This document shows positions 11,706-23,553 of a stretch of 64,000 nt of DNA, one piece after another (within the stretch, counting starts at the first letter, position 1; each line of letters starts with the position of its first letter). The notes below the pieces were generated by a model. That model was not told where the DNA came from and made no database searches. It worked only from the letters and a program-made list of their open reading frames with translations. The stretch spans positions 1,552,726-1,616,725 of the forward strand of contig SCFE01000091.1 of assembly GCA_004352715.1 (NCBI GenBank). Direction: 5' to 3'. Source of the stretch: Hofstenia miamia. Taxonomy: Eukaryota; Xenacoelomorpha; Acoela. The position numbers and the translations under genes were made by a program.

Positions 11706-14700
11706 CTAAAAATTAAAAAGTAAAATAAATAAATTTGATCATAGTTAAAGACTGTCACTTTCTAATGAAAGATTTCACTTTTGATTTTTAAGCGACTTCT
11801 ATTTGAACCAAGGATGTGCGGGTAGTATATTTCACAACAGCTATCTGCCGCGGTTTATTTTATCTTACCCGTACCTGCGATATATGTACACATAATTGTC
11901 AGTACTGGTCTAAGCTACAGAATGTATTGTTTTCAATTATACACTAAGTATATAATAAATAAAGGTATGAAGTATTCCTGAAAAATGTATAACAATACTA
12001 AAATGAATCTAATGTAAATTTCCATGAGTTATTAAAAGCAGTGATGTGATTTACAATCAGCTTCATGACCCACCTGTTAAGAGACTGGTCAAAAACTACA
12101 TAAATTTATTTTAAAATTTATTATTGCTATAACTTGCCAATTTTGTTAGCTAGTGAATTGGAACCAAATTCACATATCGGTTAAATAGAAATGTTCAGGT
12201 GACTGTTGAAATAATCTGTTAAATTTAATAATATGGTCAACAAGGGGGGGACCTGAGTTTGTGCGGGTGTGGGTTTGTGAATTATTTCAAGTTTTATGCT
12301 TCATAGGCTGTCACTAATATATTAATGTGAGCCAGCGCAGAGGTCATGGGTCTAAAATTAATGTCCATTCGGCCTGTTTTATGACCCTTGGCAAAAAAGT
12401 ATTTTGCTAGACCAAAGCTGCGTATGTTAAAAACTTATAATGAAATCTACATACTGAAATTGACAAAACATTAAATTGAGATTTATTTTTCATCACATTT
12501 CTAATAAATTAACTGGTTTTGTGCTCATTTGTGGACACTGTTGCGTAATAGTCCGTTTTTAATGTAATTTCCCAATGCATTGACCCATGTCCATTCTCTG
12601 GAAACGCGAGAAAATTGTAATGCAAATTCTATTTCTTGCATATCATTCAAAAATATATTTAAGAAGGATTTTGTAGAGAAACATAGTGGTTGGAAGGGGG
12701 TTGCGTATTTAGGGGTGATTGCGAGTGTCCCCTTGGGATAGACCAATTTCAACTCATCCTCATACGATCTGATTGATATATTGATGAGCAGTCTTTTTGT
12801 TTGACATGAAGTGCAAAAAGTAGTATTTCATGTTATTCTTATTACCTCCGCCTGTCTTCATGGTTTATTTATCATATATGCATGGGCGAGCACGGCATTA
12901 TGCTAAGAGGTTGAAAAAACCATCTATTCCTATATGTCTGGGATAAGAATTGGGCCCCTCCCCCTTTTAGAAATTCTCGATACGCGCCTGGTTGCACAGT
13001 TACGTTGACTTCAGATGCAAAAACCTAAGTGATTTAGGATTCACTAAAATTCATTAATATAATAAGATCTGAAAAATATATTCACAAATTTCGATCAACA
13101 AATTTCAATTCAGTTACAGCAATGTTGTTAATTGAAAAAATACATTTTCTTTATTGAAGCGTAATATTTACTCGATTAATACAGTGAAGAGTTTGAGTTA
13201 TTTAGTAAACTAATGATCTTACATTCGCATTGCAATTGTTGTAAATATGAAAAATATGAAGGAATATGAACTATATAATTCTGCATTTATAGCATGATAG
13301 ACTAAAATACATGTACTTCATTGTCGTTATCATGTCTTACACGTATGCAGAAGTCTATATGTCCCACATCACGCACAAAAATAAAGTTAAAAATTATATT
13401 GTAGTAAACCATGATAGTATGTATATGTATTCTACACGGTGATCTATGTTGTAGTGGAAAATACTTTGCAATAGGAAAACTAATTTTTTCTAAGTAAAAC
13501 TATTGTTATTTTTTAAAAATATGCGGGTGGGGGTATGGGTTGACTACAGAATTGTTAAAATTGTGCGGGTGTGGTTGGTTACGAAATCTATATCCAGGTC
13601 CACTCTTGCAATGGTCAACACTGACCAAAAGTTCATTAACAAGAGAAGGTCACAAACAAGTACGCTTCCTAGTAATTGTGTTGCTTGCACTACTGGATAC
13701 TCGTTATATTGAGTAGCGGAAATTCAATGTGGTATGCATTTGCAATCGTCAACAAAAATTCGAAATTTATTGAATTACCATGCAATTTAAGAAGTAACGA
13801 CAATAATTCATTATCAGCAATAGGGGCCTCCTAAGACAACTCAATTGAACTGAATATGAACGATAAATAAAAATTTCTCCTGATCTTCATTTCTATATAT
13901 TATATAATTCAGTGTTTATTGCTTAATACAGCACTTAAGAATATGCATTAGTATACATGAAGGGGATGCGACATTCGACTCATGAACAAGATCAAGTTTT
14001 TCTTTACCCATAGCCGTAATAGTTATACCAGCACCCACTCGTATCCGCTAGTACAGTGGTTAACACAGGTACCCGCAGGTAAGCCCGTACTCGCACAGCC
14101 CTAATTTGAACTAGCTTTACATATTTGCTTTGGAACATGAGATGCTCATTTTAAAATATTTAGATATATTGCTAACGTTCGTAATTGAAAAATTTCTTGA
14201 ACACTTTAAAATCTATAAGGTAATTAAATGCACGAGAAAATGGCTTAAAATTATTATTGCAAAGCTAAAAGTTCCTAAGCTTAAGTTTCGTAATCTAGTG
14301 CAGCATGTATAGTACATATGCATTCCGCTGATATCAATAGTCACTAGAATATGTTTTAAAAGCAACTGGTTTGTCACTTTATTTTGCCAAATCAATTAAT
14401 ATCATTGAATACCATTTAAATAATCAACAAGATTTCCAAGAAATTATTTTCATGCTAGCCAATAATGGTCAATAAATCGTGCAGAGGTAACATCGTTATC
14501 AGGTGTTGTCATATAAATTTCGAAGGAGATGATATCATTGTTTGAGATGATCCTCAAACAACTTATTTTAAAAACGTGCACGGATTCTAAGTAACTTAAG
14601 ATTGCAGCCAGTTGTCATTACCGTGAATTAAACGTTTGATTCTTCATTTGTTAAAGCGCCATATATAGGGCATCCCAAAAAACGGCGCTTTTCTGTTTTT

Positions 14701-17689
14701 CAATGCTTACTATCGTTAATGGCATCTATCTTTTCGAAATCAATTGGCATTTTGCAGTGGAGCATACGCGCAAATCAATTAAACTTCACTTCTATCCACA
14801 ATAGGCATACACTCGCATCAGTCGAAATGGAAAAGCCATCGCAGAAAGAGCTGAATTTCCTGATAATGACACTTCAGAGAAATGACATGAAGGTGAGTGA
14901 TATTCATCGCATAATCGTCAAGGCTCACGGAGACATAATCAGTTTGCGTCGTGTACAGAATATTCTGAAAGAATACAAGACTGGAGAGAGAACAACGACT
15001 CGTGCTGAAGGAAGTGGAAGACCGGCATCTTCGTGCACCACCGTTGAAAACGCCAACATTATCGCTGAAATCGTCGAAGCCGACCCTCATGTCAGCTGCA
15101 ATCATATGGAAGACCTAACAAGTATACCTCAAAGCAGTGTTCACCGTATCCTGACTGAACAACTGAACAAAAAATCCGTGTGTGCGCGCTGGGTTCCTCA
15201 TGTTTTGACGGAGCAACAAAAGCAGAACAGAGTCAGTGAGTGTAATGAGCTGTTGATTCACTTCGACCAAGACTCGTCTCAGAGACTGACTGTCATAACA
15301 GATGAAAAGTGGATCTTTTGCCGACATCTTCAATCGACGCATAACATGCGATCATGGATTGATGCAGGTGGTTATCGACCGCAAGCAGGTAGGCGCACAA
15401 TTTCTGATCGAAAGTTTATGCGGCTGATGGCTGCGAACTTTTCAGGTGATTTTTATTTTGAAATTATGCATGATGGTGGCAGTGTGAATGCACAGAGATA
15501 TCTTCATTTTCTCCAGTGTGCTCTTCAGTCATTTCCTGATGACCTCAACTGCAATGTTGAAGATTTGTCACTCATACATGATAACGCGCGCCCTCACATT
15601 GCTCTTACTGTCAAGCAATGGCTGCAACAGGTTGGTGTTGCAACCGTGAAACAGCCTGCTTATTCCCCGGACTTGAACTTGGAGGACAGGTATCTTTTTC
15701 GCAAATTCGAAACTTTTCGTCGAGGCAAATCTTCACAAGATGGCACAGAAATTCAGAACCTTGTGACTCAGTACTTACGTTCTATCACCGCGTCAGCATT
15801 GAGGAATGAATTTGTTCATTTCAAAGAAGACTTGTCCTCAATCATCGAGGCCGAAGGCAACTATCTGTAGTGAAATATGCTTCAACCCATAATTGCATGC
15901 ATTGTACTTGTATTCTATTAATCATTTTTTGAAAATTTCTACTGAATACAGAGATTTGTACTAATAAAGAGATCGAATAAAAAAGCGCCGTTTTTTTGGG
16001 ATGCCCTATATTTTTGGTTCTACATTGTAAATGTATATCTGTTGATTCCGTAATTCAATCATACCAATCTGGTCACAAATATCATGAATAAAAATATTAT
16101 AATGGAACTACTTGTTGCAGATGCAATGGCATGGACAAGTTTTATCCTTTTGAAATTGGCCCTAATTTGCTATTTCCATGGAATAATTTAAATTACCATA
16201 ATGCACAGCTAGTCTGAAATTTTATGAAATAATGTTACTATTTTAAAAAGTCGTCAAAATTCTGTCGCTTGGAAAAGTTATATTTATTTTTCTGAAACAA
16301 CAATAGCACATTAATTCTATGTCCTTTCGTTAAGCAAGTCATGACTTCAAATCTTTAATATTTTAGTCTTACCATGTTCTCATTTGAAAATCCGCGAACT
16401 AGTGGCGTTGTTCCAACAAATTCGTTGAATTGTCATTCTCACTTTTATTATTGAAATATTGATTTGGTGCTGTGCAATTATAGTTCTTAACTAGTAAGAC
16501 TGCGATAGATAAGTCATTAACCCTTTTCTGCACCTCGTTACAATTACAATGTGGTAGCAAGCCATGGAAAGATATTTTCTCGATTTGTCAAATTTTACCA
16601 TATAGCAACATAGTAAACAGTTGTTACCAAGTGAATTTTTATATTTATCTAAAAATTGTGTGATATAGGCTTTGAGAACTCATAAATAGAATAATGATTA
16701 TCTACATTTGTCATTTGATTGGTACAGAAGAGGAGGTTTAATGATGCTAAGGACGATAAGGAAAGCCTTTCTCATTAGATAATTTTTTGTATTGAAAACC
16801 GTCAAACAATGCTGGATTATAAAATTATTTTGACTAATAAACCGGTTTATCAATGATAAATGAGAAATATACATTGCATTAAATTTGCGCTTAGGTCAAT
16901 GTCTTATTTACTTAAAGTAAATAACTTCACATTAAGGATACACTTTAACAGTTATGTAGCGCATATGAATTTAATTTCTAACTTGATGTACAATTTCTCT
17001 TTAAGATTAATTAATTTAAATTTCTATATTTCAATTTTCTCAACGTTGTAATAATTAATAGAATTAATTATAAATTACAATGAACTTCTGCATTGTCCAT
17101 AAGTCTTCTATCATTGTTGGTTTTTTATACATGTATACGTAAATTAAATTTTTTTAGCAAAAAATTTTCTGTTATAGCATGTGTTTCAAAATTTGGTAAC
17201 TTAAAACACACACAAACCACACACTCTCTATGCAGATAAACTGTACAGAAAATAGATTAAAACGGATTTTTGTCACAAAGAAGGAATGCTTCTCTGTACA
17301 CGTTGAGTCGTTATTTAAGTTAGTCATTAGAAAATTTACACCTAAAATGATTTCAGAATTCGTGGTTGGAAAACTCACGTTATATGAATATGTGAAAATT
17401 CGTTGACTATCTTACTGATAAATTTATTTTCCCTAATTGATTCTATGGAAATATTCATAAAATTACAAAAGAGAGATCATTTAATATAATGATCACTTAC
17501 CGCGGCTTTCTTTTTGGAAACAACAACTATAATTACAACAATAGCACAGATAATGCAAGGGCAACAGCAGCAAAAAAACACAATCAACCAAAAAAGCCCT
17601 GCTCCGTCACTAGCACATTCACTTTTGCAATATCCGCTGCAGCACTCAAGCGCACCTGAACATTGTGCACTCGTTGTACACGACGACAT
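11436..17689 (-). CDS. Small Cys-rich single-pass membrane protein with Pro/Tyr-rich tail (Shisa/WBP1/VOPP1-like)
   Basis: Two exons, 17689-17501 and 11705-11436, give 152 residues. Exon 1 ends GCC GCG|GTAAGT and exon 2 begins after TTTTTAG; both are phase 0. The N-terminus has six cysteines in residues 4-25 (CTTSAQCSGALECCSGYCKS). A transmembrane segment follows at about 33-57, containing CCCCPC on its inner half. Next come the basic stop-transfer SKKK and a cytoplasmic tail rich in Pro, Tyr, Gln and Asn, with a PPDY motif (PPxY, residues 82-85) able to bind WW domains. This architecture is that of the STMC6 group (Shisa, WBP1, VOPP1, CYYR1), membrane adaptors that recruit WW-domain ubiquitin ligases. 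No cleaved signal peptide is visible; a TGA lies two codons upstream of the ATG, so an upstream coding exon would have to splice just before it. The family call is by architecture, not by close similarity. Confidence 0.75.
11809..14103. mobile_element. hAT-type DNA transposon with 8-bp target duplication, no clear transposase
   Basis: The octamer ATTTGAAC flanks both ends (11801-11808 and 14104-14111). The ends are inverted: left CAAGGATGTGCGGGTA, right (reverse complement) TAGGGCTGTGCGAGTA, about 12 of 16 identical, with further GCGGGTA/ACCCGCA sub-terminal motifs. hAT elements duplicate 8 bp, and TIRs of the CAGGG.TGTGCGGGTA kind are common in them. The 2.3 kb interior has no ORF that I recognise as a transposase, so this is a non-autonomous or decayed copy. 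It lies in the intron of the Cys-rich membrane protein gene. Another repeat end seems nested at 12952-12990. Confidence 0.8.
12952..12990. repeat. hAT-like terminal sequence nested in the larger element
   Basis: GGGCCCCTCCCCCTTTTAG followed by CGATACGCGCCTG resembles the ends at 27567 and 28877-28912 (GGCCCCCTCTAAAA .. CCGCCCCTG). It is degenerate and only one end was identified. Confidence 0.4.
14664..16010 (+). mobile_element. Mariner element with both terminal inverted repeats, nearly complete
   Basis: The left TIR at about 14664-14692 (TATAGGGCATCCCAAAAAAC) and right TIR at about 15981-16010 (same in reverse complement) differ only by the length of one A run over about 29 bases, and the end dinucleotides are TA, the mariner target duplication. 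Between them lies one uninterrupted transposase ORF. The element is about 1.35 kb, the usual mariner size. It sits in the intron of the Cys-rich membrane protein gene, antisense to it. The near-identical TIRs and open ORF suggest fairly recent insertion. Confidence 0.9.
14827..15870 (+). CDS. Mariner transposase, full-length open frame
   Basis: 347 residues from the ATG at 14827, the usual length for mariner transposases. The frame stays open upstream to an ATG at 14719, which would add 36 residues not expected in the family. The N-terminal part has helix-turn-helix DNA-binding regions. The signature RWVPHVLTEQQKQNR is clear, followed by the catalytic triad: Asp159 in TDEKWIF, Asp252 in HDNARPH and Asp287 after YSPDLNLE, giving 34 residues between the last two (the D,D34D pattern of mariner). 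The element's Asp287 lies in LEDRYLF instead of the common PSDYHLF. It would cut and paste its own element at TA sites. No stop or frameshift is seen. Confidence 0.9.
   Translation: MEKPSQKELNFLIMTLQRNDMKVSDIHRIIVKAHGDIISLRRVQNILKEYKTGERTTTRAEGSGRPASSCTTVENANIIAEIVEADPHVSCNHMEDLTSIPQSSVHRILTEQLNKKSVCARWVPHVLTEQQKQNRVSECNELLIHFDQDSSQRLTVITDEKWIFCRHLQSTHNMRSWIDAGGYRPQAGRRTISDRKFMRLMAANFSGDFYFEIMHDGGSVNAQRYLHFLQCALQSFPDDLNCNVEDLSLIHDNARPHIALTVKQWLQQVGVATVKQPAYSPDLNLEDRYLFRKFETFRRGKSSQDGTEIQNLVTQYLRSITASALRNEFVHFKEDLSSIIEAEGNYL
16011..17500. other. Rest of the intron, no gene recognised
   Basis: AT-rich sequence between the mariner right end and the donor of the Cys-rich membrane protein gene. 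ORFs of 60-70 codons on either strand show no coding signature that I recognise. Confidence 0.55.
17501..17689 (-). CDS. Exon 1 of the Cys-rich membrane protein gene
   Basis: ATG at 17687-17689; 63 codons ending KKKAA at a perfect GTAAGT donor (intron begins 17500). It encodes the extracellular Cys cluster and the membrane span. Confidence 0.8.
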
Positions 17690-17701
17690 ACTTCACTTTT
17701 G

Positions 17702-18779
17702 ATGCAAATTAGGTTTCTAAGTTACAAGCTATACGCAGGTGCAAAACAATATTCGTATCTAAGATATCAGCAGATGTTTCTGACGAATATATTTCCCTAC
17801 AACGGCAATAAATTATTCAAGGTTAAGGTCTAAAATGGAGTGAAATTGAAATGTAATGAATTTTTTAATTAAAATAACAAAAATGTAATTAAAATAGAAG
17901 CAATATTTGCATTGGATAGGTACTTCTTAAATCATGCATATAGGTCTTACTTAAACTCCCCATTGTTTCTAGGTTTGCTATATCACGATAGTAGCTATTA
18001 ATCCGGATTCTGTGCAATTCAAGGGAAAATTCAGGGTGAAAAATTCAAGTCGAAGACTTATTCTCAGAAAATTCAAATTGAAAAAATTAAAGGCATTCAA
18101 AAAGTGTGAAAACTTGGAAAGTCTTAAGACGAGATATTGGCAGTGGTGAGCCAAAAATGATTCAAAATTTCCAAATAATTTAATATTACGAAATTGTGTG
18201 AGCAAATTAATGTAGTGAATTTGATATAATTGATAACTAATGTTCTTGAAAATAAAATTTACATTTTCAATGTTAGTAAATACATTGTATTATTAATTTC
18301 TAACATACCCGAATTTAGTCTAGTAAAGCGAAAACCTAAAGACGTTTTTTTGGCAAAAATCATGGCCGAATGGATAAGAAATTCAATTTGACTTGGTCAA
18401 ATCAGGCCCTACATTTTCTAATCTAGTCTATATCTGACCCAAACCTTACTGACCATCGGTTCAGTGGGTACGGGTCAATCGGATTACTGTGTTTAAGCGG
18501 GTTTCTAATGGTATTATGAATTTAAAAACTAACATACAATAATTACACTATTTTTATTCAGATGCATGCATAAATTAGTCCAGATTGAAATTCGTAATTC
18601 TGACTTTTTTATTCTTTACCTTACTTACTCAGAAAATCACAAATATGTAAGTTTCAAATCTGATTGATCACATCAAAATAAATATTGAATCCAAAAATGC
18701 ATCGAATTGAAAACTATTGTAACCGATGCTAATAACTTTTAACAGTGTATCGAGTCAATGGGTGGACTCGTCATTTATA
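17702..18779. other. Intergenic upstream of the Cys-rich membrane protein gene
   Basis: No gene or clear core promoter recognised. It contains a short GGTACGGGTC-like tract near 18470, possibly repeat-derived. Confidence 0.45.
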
Positions 18780-18780
18780 C

Positions 18781-18814
<34 letters not shown>

Positions 18815-19113
18815 ACTGCTTGTATCAGCCATTTAAAGGAAACATCTTAAACAAAAATCAGTGCACAATCAGTTGAGAAGGTTGTACCTCTCCTTCTTTG
18901 GCCAGNNNNNNNNNNNNNNNNNNNNNNNNNNNNNNNNNNNNNNNNNNNNNNNNNNNNNNNNNNNNNNNNNNNNNNNNNNNNNNNNNNNNNNNNNNNNNNN
19001 NNNNNNNNNNNTATATATATATACTGCTTGTATCAGCCATTTAAAGGAAACATCTTAAACAAAAATCAGTGCACAATCAGTTGAGAAGGTTGTACCTCTC
19101 CTTCTTTGGCCAG
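18815..19113. repeat. Direct duplication of 91 bp around a (TA)n and N gap
   Basis: The segment starting ACTGCTTGTATCAGCCATTT at 18815-18905 is repeated exactly at 19023-19113. The two copies flank an N-run (18906-19011) and a TA repeat. The identity and position suggest unmerged contig ends rather than a biological duplication. Confidence 0.85.
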
Positions 19114-19750
19114 CTAGACTACTAACGAGGTTACTTGGTGAGCGCCTGCTGCAAACCATGAAGCCAGTGCTTCACACAAGTGTGGCCCTTTACCTAACTC
19201 ATTGGCCAGAAAAAAGAGTTATCACTGAGATGACTGCCCCGTGAAACGCACTCACACAGGGCACGAGATGGCAGACTTGCCAATAGTGTTTCCACTGTGA
19301 CATCGATTGCCCATTAAAACCAAAAAGACAGGATTCACGGGCGTCACCACTTCATGTGCACAAATTACACATGGCGACACCCTCTTCTACCCTTGTGATT
19401 GATGTCCACAGTAGGTACAGGCATATTGACAGTGACGCACTCCTCAAAACATTGGCGTTACCCACGTACCGATGTGTGAAGGCCTCCTTGGTAGCATTGC
19501 TTACTCACACTGCCCTTTGGTTTGCCAGTGCACAAAAACTTTTCAGACACCTTGTATAATTGTTCGAAATATGAGAAAATGGTTTGTATCTTTAAAACGG
19601 ACCTATTGTGGTTTAAGTGTACCTATTCCTATTTCTATGAACCCCATTTGGGAATTTTCACATTCAGATCTGGGAGGTATAAATTCTTATTCCAGTAGAA
19701 TGGCAGCAACAATGTCAGTGTATAACTTGATTTGTAAATGTTTTGCAGTC
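19114..19750. repeat. GC-richer segment, probable dispersed repeat of unknown type
   Basis: About 19114-19560 is clearly more GC-rich than its surroundings and lacks a sustained ORF above about 90 codons. I could not match it to a tRNA, rRNA, SINE box or transposase. It may be a decayed repeat or a non-coding exon. Confidence 0.3.
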
Positions 19751-21818
19751 TGATTAGTTGAATTGAGTAATACCCATATATAGGCATACAAAATCACAAC
19801 AAAAAATTTAGTAACTTTCTAAATAATATTTCAATGCTAAACATAGTATCTTATTCATAAGCCTAAAATGTGTAAATGAAATATATGTATGGTTTATGAT
19901 CATCAGTAAATAATAACAAAAATAACACTAATGAAAACCAATGTTTATAATCGTATAATTATAAAATGTCAGTATTTGTTATTCAGAAATAATCTTAAGC
20001 ATTTCTTTTAACAATTTTATGAATTCGAGATTCAAGATTTTTCTTACTCGAATATGAACTTCGGATGGATTGGACCCAAAAAACTGACTTGACTAATGTA
20101 GCAGCACACATATTTCAACCCAAATTAATTTATTAATAATATAGTGACAAATAATTTTTTCATTTTTAATTTTATAAATTTTATCCATTAATTTTTATGC
20201 ATTTCAAAAATAAAATTTAGGTTTTTAAGTTTCAGTCTATAATTTAAAATTAGAAAGGCCTGCTAGTGTTCAGTCGGATCACGATCTGCACATGTTGAAA
20301 GGGAGCCCTGGCACAATTTGCCTATTTTACCTTTATAATAATAATATTGCAATGGCCCAGAGCTGTATATGTAATAAATAATACTCTATTTAGGAACAGC
20401 GTCATGGGCAAAGGCTGCCCAGAAGAAACTTCTACTTCTTCGTCATGAAAATCCATTTCGAAGTAGATGACATCATCTTTAACTGGGGCTTTATAATTTT
20501 ATCACCCTTTGTACTAGTGATTGTAAAAATAAACCATTCTCTCAGGGCACTGTTAATAGTGCAGAATATATATAAGATTATGAAACACAAAGAAACATAC
20601 GTAGAGATAAACATGGTTGACAAAAGAAAAAGTAAATGGCACAATCTAAGTTAAATGTAAACGTGGGATATCTCCTCGCGAACCGATTCAGTTGACGCAT
20701 TCGTATACATGGCCCAAGTAAAACCCGCAAACATTATAATAATTAATAATTAATAAATAGAATTTATTAAATAACTAATAATGATCGACAATAACTTGTA
20801 GATCTAAAAAGTTACTAGATCGCAGAAAATAAAACCATTTTAACATTTTCGTTTGGTACCTGTTTTTCTGATTAATTCATTGTTTCACAATTATTCTGCA
20901 CTTTGTTTACTGATTTACTTTGTCTGAACATGTCAGAGCGAATGAAATAAATAAAAGGAGACGCCAAATTTGATCATATTCCTAAGATCGAAATTAACTA
21001 ATTATATCTAATATCACACAGTTAACAAAGACACAACTATAACAGATATGGTTTAAATAGGATCAACACTACGTTTTTTATGTACCCAACATTGATCTAG
21101 CATGTTGTAAAGTACTGTTTACATATGACAAAATATAATCTCTAAGATTTTCAACAGATATCTGAGTTGCCAAAAACTTTGTTTAAAAATGGCTTTAGGA
21201 TATTGCACCAGTTAAAGTTTAGCTGTAATTGTTGGAATGCTTAGAATATTTCTGCTATCTAAATCGTTCTTTTGATAAGCATTTTACAAAAAAATGAATT
21301 TTGGCATAGAAAAATATTTTAGACACCTTTACCCCACAACCATTCTAAATATTTGCAAAATTCACGTTTCTCATGTCGAAGCAAATTTTGCAACATGGAT
21401 TTTGACAAAAAACATATTGACTTTAATGACTTTTGGTTTACTGTCTCTGAAAGCTCAGTAAAAAATTCTCGAATAATGTAGTTCCAGATTTTCATTAGTG
21501 ATTCATCTACCAAAAACACTCAATGTACACATGTATTGCACATAGGTATTTCTAAATTACAACATAATTGTATAACCACAAATCAATTCAATTCAAAGCA
21601 ATTTATTATATTGAATTGACGTTTTCATTAATGACAGAGAACCAGCCAACAGGGGCATCCAGAGTAACCATGAAATGGGACTGGGAATACACCCCCGCAA
21701 GGCGCAATAATTCATTTATTAGTACAAATGTGATTGAAAATGTTACAAATTATTACAAAGCAATGCTACTCCCAATAAAATGACAGAGAGTAAACTGGAG
21801 CAATATCTTTGAATATTT
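19751..21818. other. Intergenic, no confident gene
   Basis: An acceptor-like TATTTAG at about 20394 precedes a short exon-like run, and a 69-codon ORF starts at ATG 20445. Neither has recognisable similarity, and the two are in different frames. Confidence 0.35.
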
Positions 21819-22014
21819 ACCTCCACCAAGGAGGTTATGTTTTTGGTAGCGTTTGTTTGTTAGCCTGTTAGCAACATTACGGAAAAAGTAATAAATGGAT
21901 TGACCTCAAATTTTCGTGCGTCTTTGCCTAAGAAGGAATCCATTAAATTTTGGTGCTGATCCAGGGGACACAAGCTGCGTGGCGGAGGTCTGCGCTCTCC
22001 GAGTGCATTTCTAG
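21819..22014 (+). repeat. Dispersed MITE- or SINE-like repeat with CCTCC..GGAGG ends
   Basis: It begins ACCTCCACCAAGGAGGTTAT and ends with GGCGGAGGTCTGCGCTCTCC GAGTGC. From memory, sequences with these ends are very widespread in marine invertebrate and fish genomes; the family name is not asserted. Length is 196 bp. Confidence 0.6.
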
Positions 22015-22731
22015 TATTAAATTTTTTCGTAATGCTTGTTTAGAAAAGCATGGAAATTTTATGCAAGGGAGTTAATACTTAGACCAAAGCTGAAGAAGTA
22101 ATTGCAAACTTGTCCAACAGCTTCAACATCAATTTCCATTTCCATATATCTATATTACACACATGCAAAATATGCAAGATATATTCAAAGTTCAGTAGGC
22201 TTGGAGGGGATGAAGAGGAGGGAGCTGCTCAGCAAGAGTATTTCTGAGCATCTAGATTTAAAATGCTTCAATAAAACTAGAATTTGAAATGGTGGAATAT
22301 TACTCAATTTATTTGCCTTTCCTTTCCACGAAATTTCCATGGAAATAGAAATCCATAGACAAGCATGGAAATGTCACTTAGGTTAGTATCTTGCTTATAG
22401 CCATTTTATTAAATGCAGATGTGACTTATTTTTTATATCTTTACAATCTCTTTGCCAACATGAACAATATTTTACTAAAAACCGATATTTTGTAATTATG
22501 ACTGAATGTTACATCAAAATAATAAAATAGTAAAAAAGCAATTAAATTATTTAAAACGACTATTAGGTTATTTCAATATTATAAAAGTTGATTTTCTGAT
22601 TTTTTAGAGAGAATATAACCATTTTTAATTCTGAAAAATTTCTGCTGCGGAAGCAGGCCATTCAAAGCTTTATAAACTTACAATCAGGTGTAAACTGATT
22701 TATCAAAGAATACAATTTCCCTTAGAATCAG
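22015..22731. other. Intergenic, no gene recognised
   Basis: AT-rich. It contains a short A/T-rich palindromic run near 22320-22345 (CACGAAATTTCCATGGAAAT) and nothing else that I can name. Confidence 0.45.
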
Positions 22732-22990
22732 ATGCATGAAAAGTGCCACAGATTCCTGCAGGTCGTTCGTTTGCTCTCATACCAGAAATTTGCATTAAAA
22801 TCAGTTATTGAATCTGTTAGAAATTGGAAATATTTTTTCTTAAGTCAACATTGTATCCGTATCACTGATCAAAGAGCGATTTCATTTATATTTGACAATA
22901 AAGGAAGTTCTAAATTAAAGAATGATAAAATTCCAAGATACCAAGTCAAACTAATATCATTCGATTATATCTTTGTGTGTTCAAACCTGA
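22732..22990 (+). mobile_element. Ty3/Gypsy-like RNase H fragment
   Basis: The frame reads SVIESVRNWKYFFLSQHCIR, ITDQRAISFIFDNKGSSKLK and NDKIPRYQVKLISF. This matches the RNase H region of Gypsy-class pol polyproteins (pattern E.VR.W...L....F...TDQ..V.FMFDN.....IKNDKI.RW...L..F). Only this block is readable and flanking frames are broken, so the copy is dead. Confidence 0.75.
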
Positions 22991-23358
22991 TATGCCTAAT
23001 ACAGATTGTGACGATTCCTTGAGGTTTGCTAATCCCAGTCCGAAATTGAATGAAATATAGAATTCGCGTTACCATTCAGGATTTCACTTACATTTCCCTT
23101 AAAGTTTTCATTAGAGGATATTGAATCAGTTCAAAATGTCTTACTTTGTTCAAAAGTGAAGCCACACTTGTAAACCCAAACTACGTATTTTGCCTTTAAG
23201 ATCACAAACCTCATTCGCAAACAATTTTCTTCAAGAAAATTTAAGTATTCTGGGATTTTGATACAACAATAGGTAAATGTGCTTCCTTGCTAGTACGCAA
23301 AAATATTCACATTTTTCAATTTTTGTAAAATCATTCAAATTTCTCCCATAACTTGTGC

Positions 23359-23553
23359 TTAGATAATACTGAGTTTAATTCGATGGCCCGATGCCTGATC
23401 GAAAACTGCAATTAGAAACTTATTTGGTTTTTGATTTCTTCTCAGAAAATCTAAATGTAGAACAGTTTGCCACGAATCTACCCATTTTCTAATGGAAAAA
23501 TTTGTGATTCCAGAAGTTTTACATTTGATTTGCTCGCTATTGAGCTCAGGCAA
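23359..23553 (-). mobile_element. Possible retroelement integrase fragment
   Basis: The minus strand reads SGITNFSIRKWVDSWQTVLH, LDF, then QKPNKFLIAVFDQASGHRI. This resembles the catalytic-core start of Gypsy integrases (P-W-E-x-L-x-x-DF...NKYLL.V.DE.SR) but lacks the expected acidic and Arg residues at the end. It is on the opposite strand to the RNase H fragment 370 bp away, so it would be from a different or rearranged copy. Confidence 0.4.

Noticed and set aside
14719-14826. 36-residue N-terminal extension of the mariner transposase
   Set aside because: An ATG exists at 14719, but mariner transposases of about 345 residues begin where Met37 lies; the extension has no family similarity.
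20394-20654. Exon-like run after TATTTAG and ORF from 20445
   Set aside because: The two pieces are in different frames, and neither shows a family motif or donor site.
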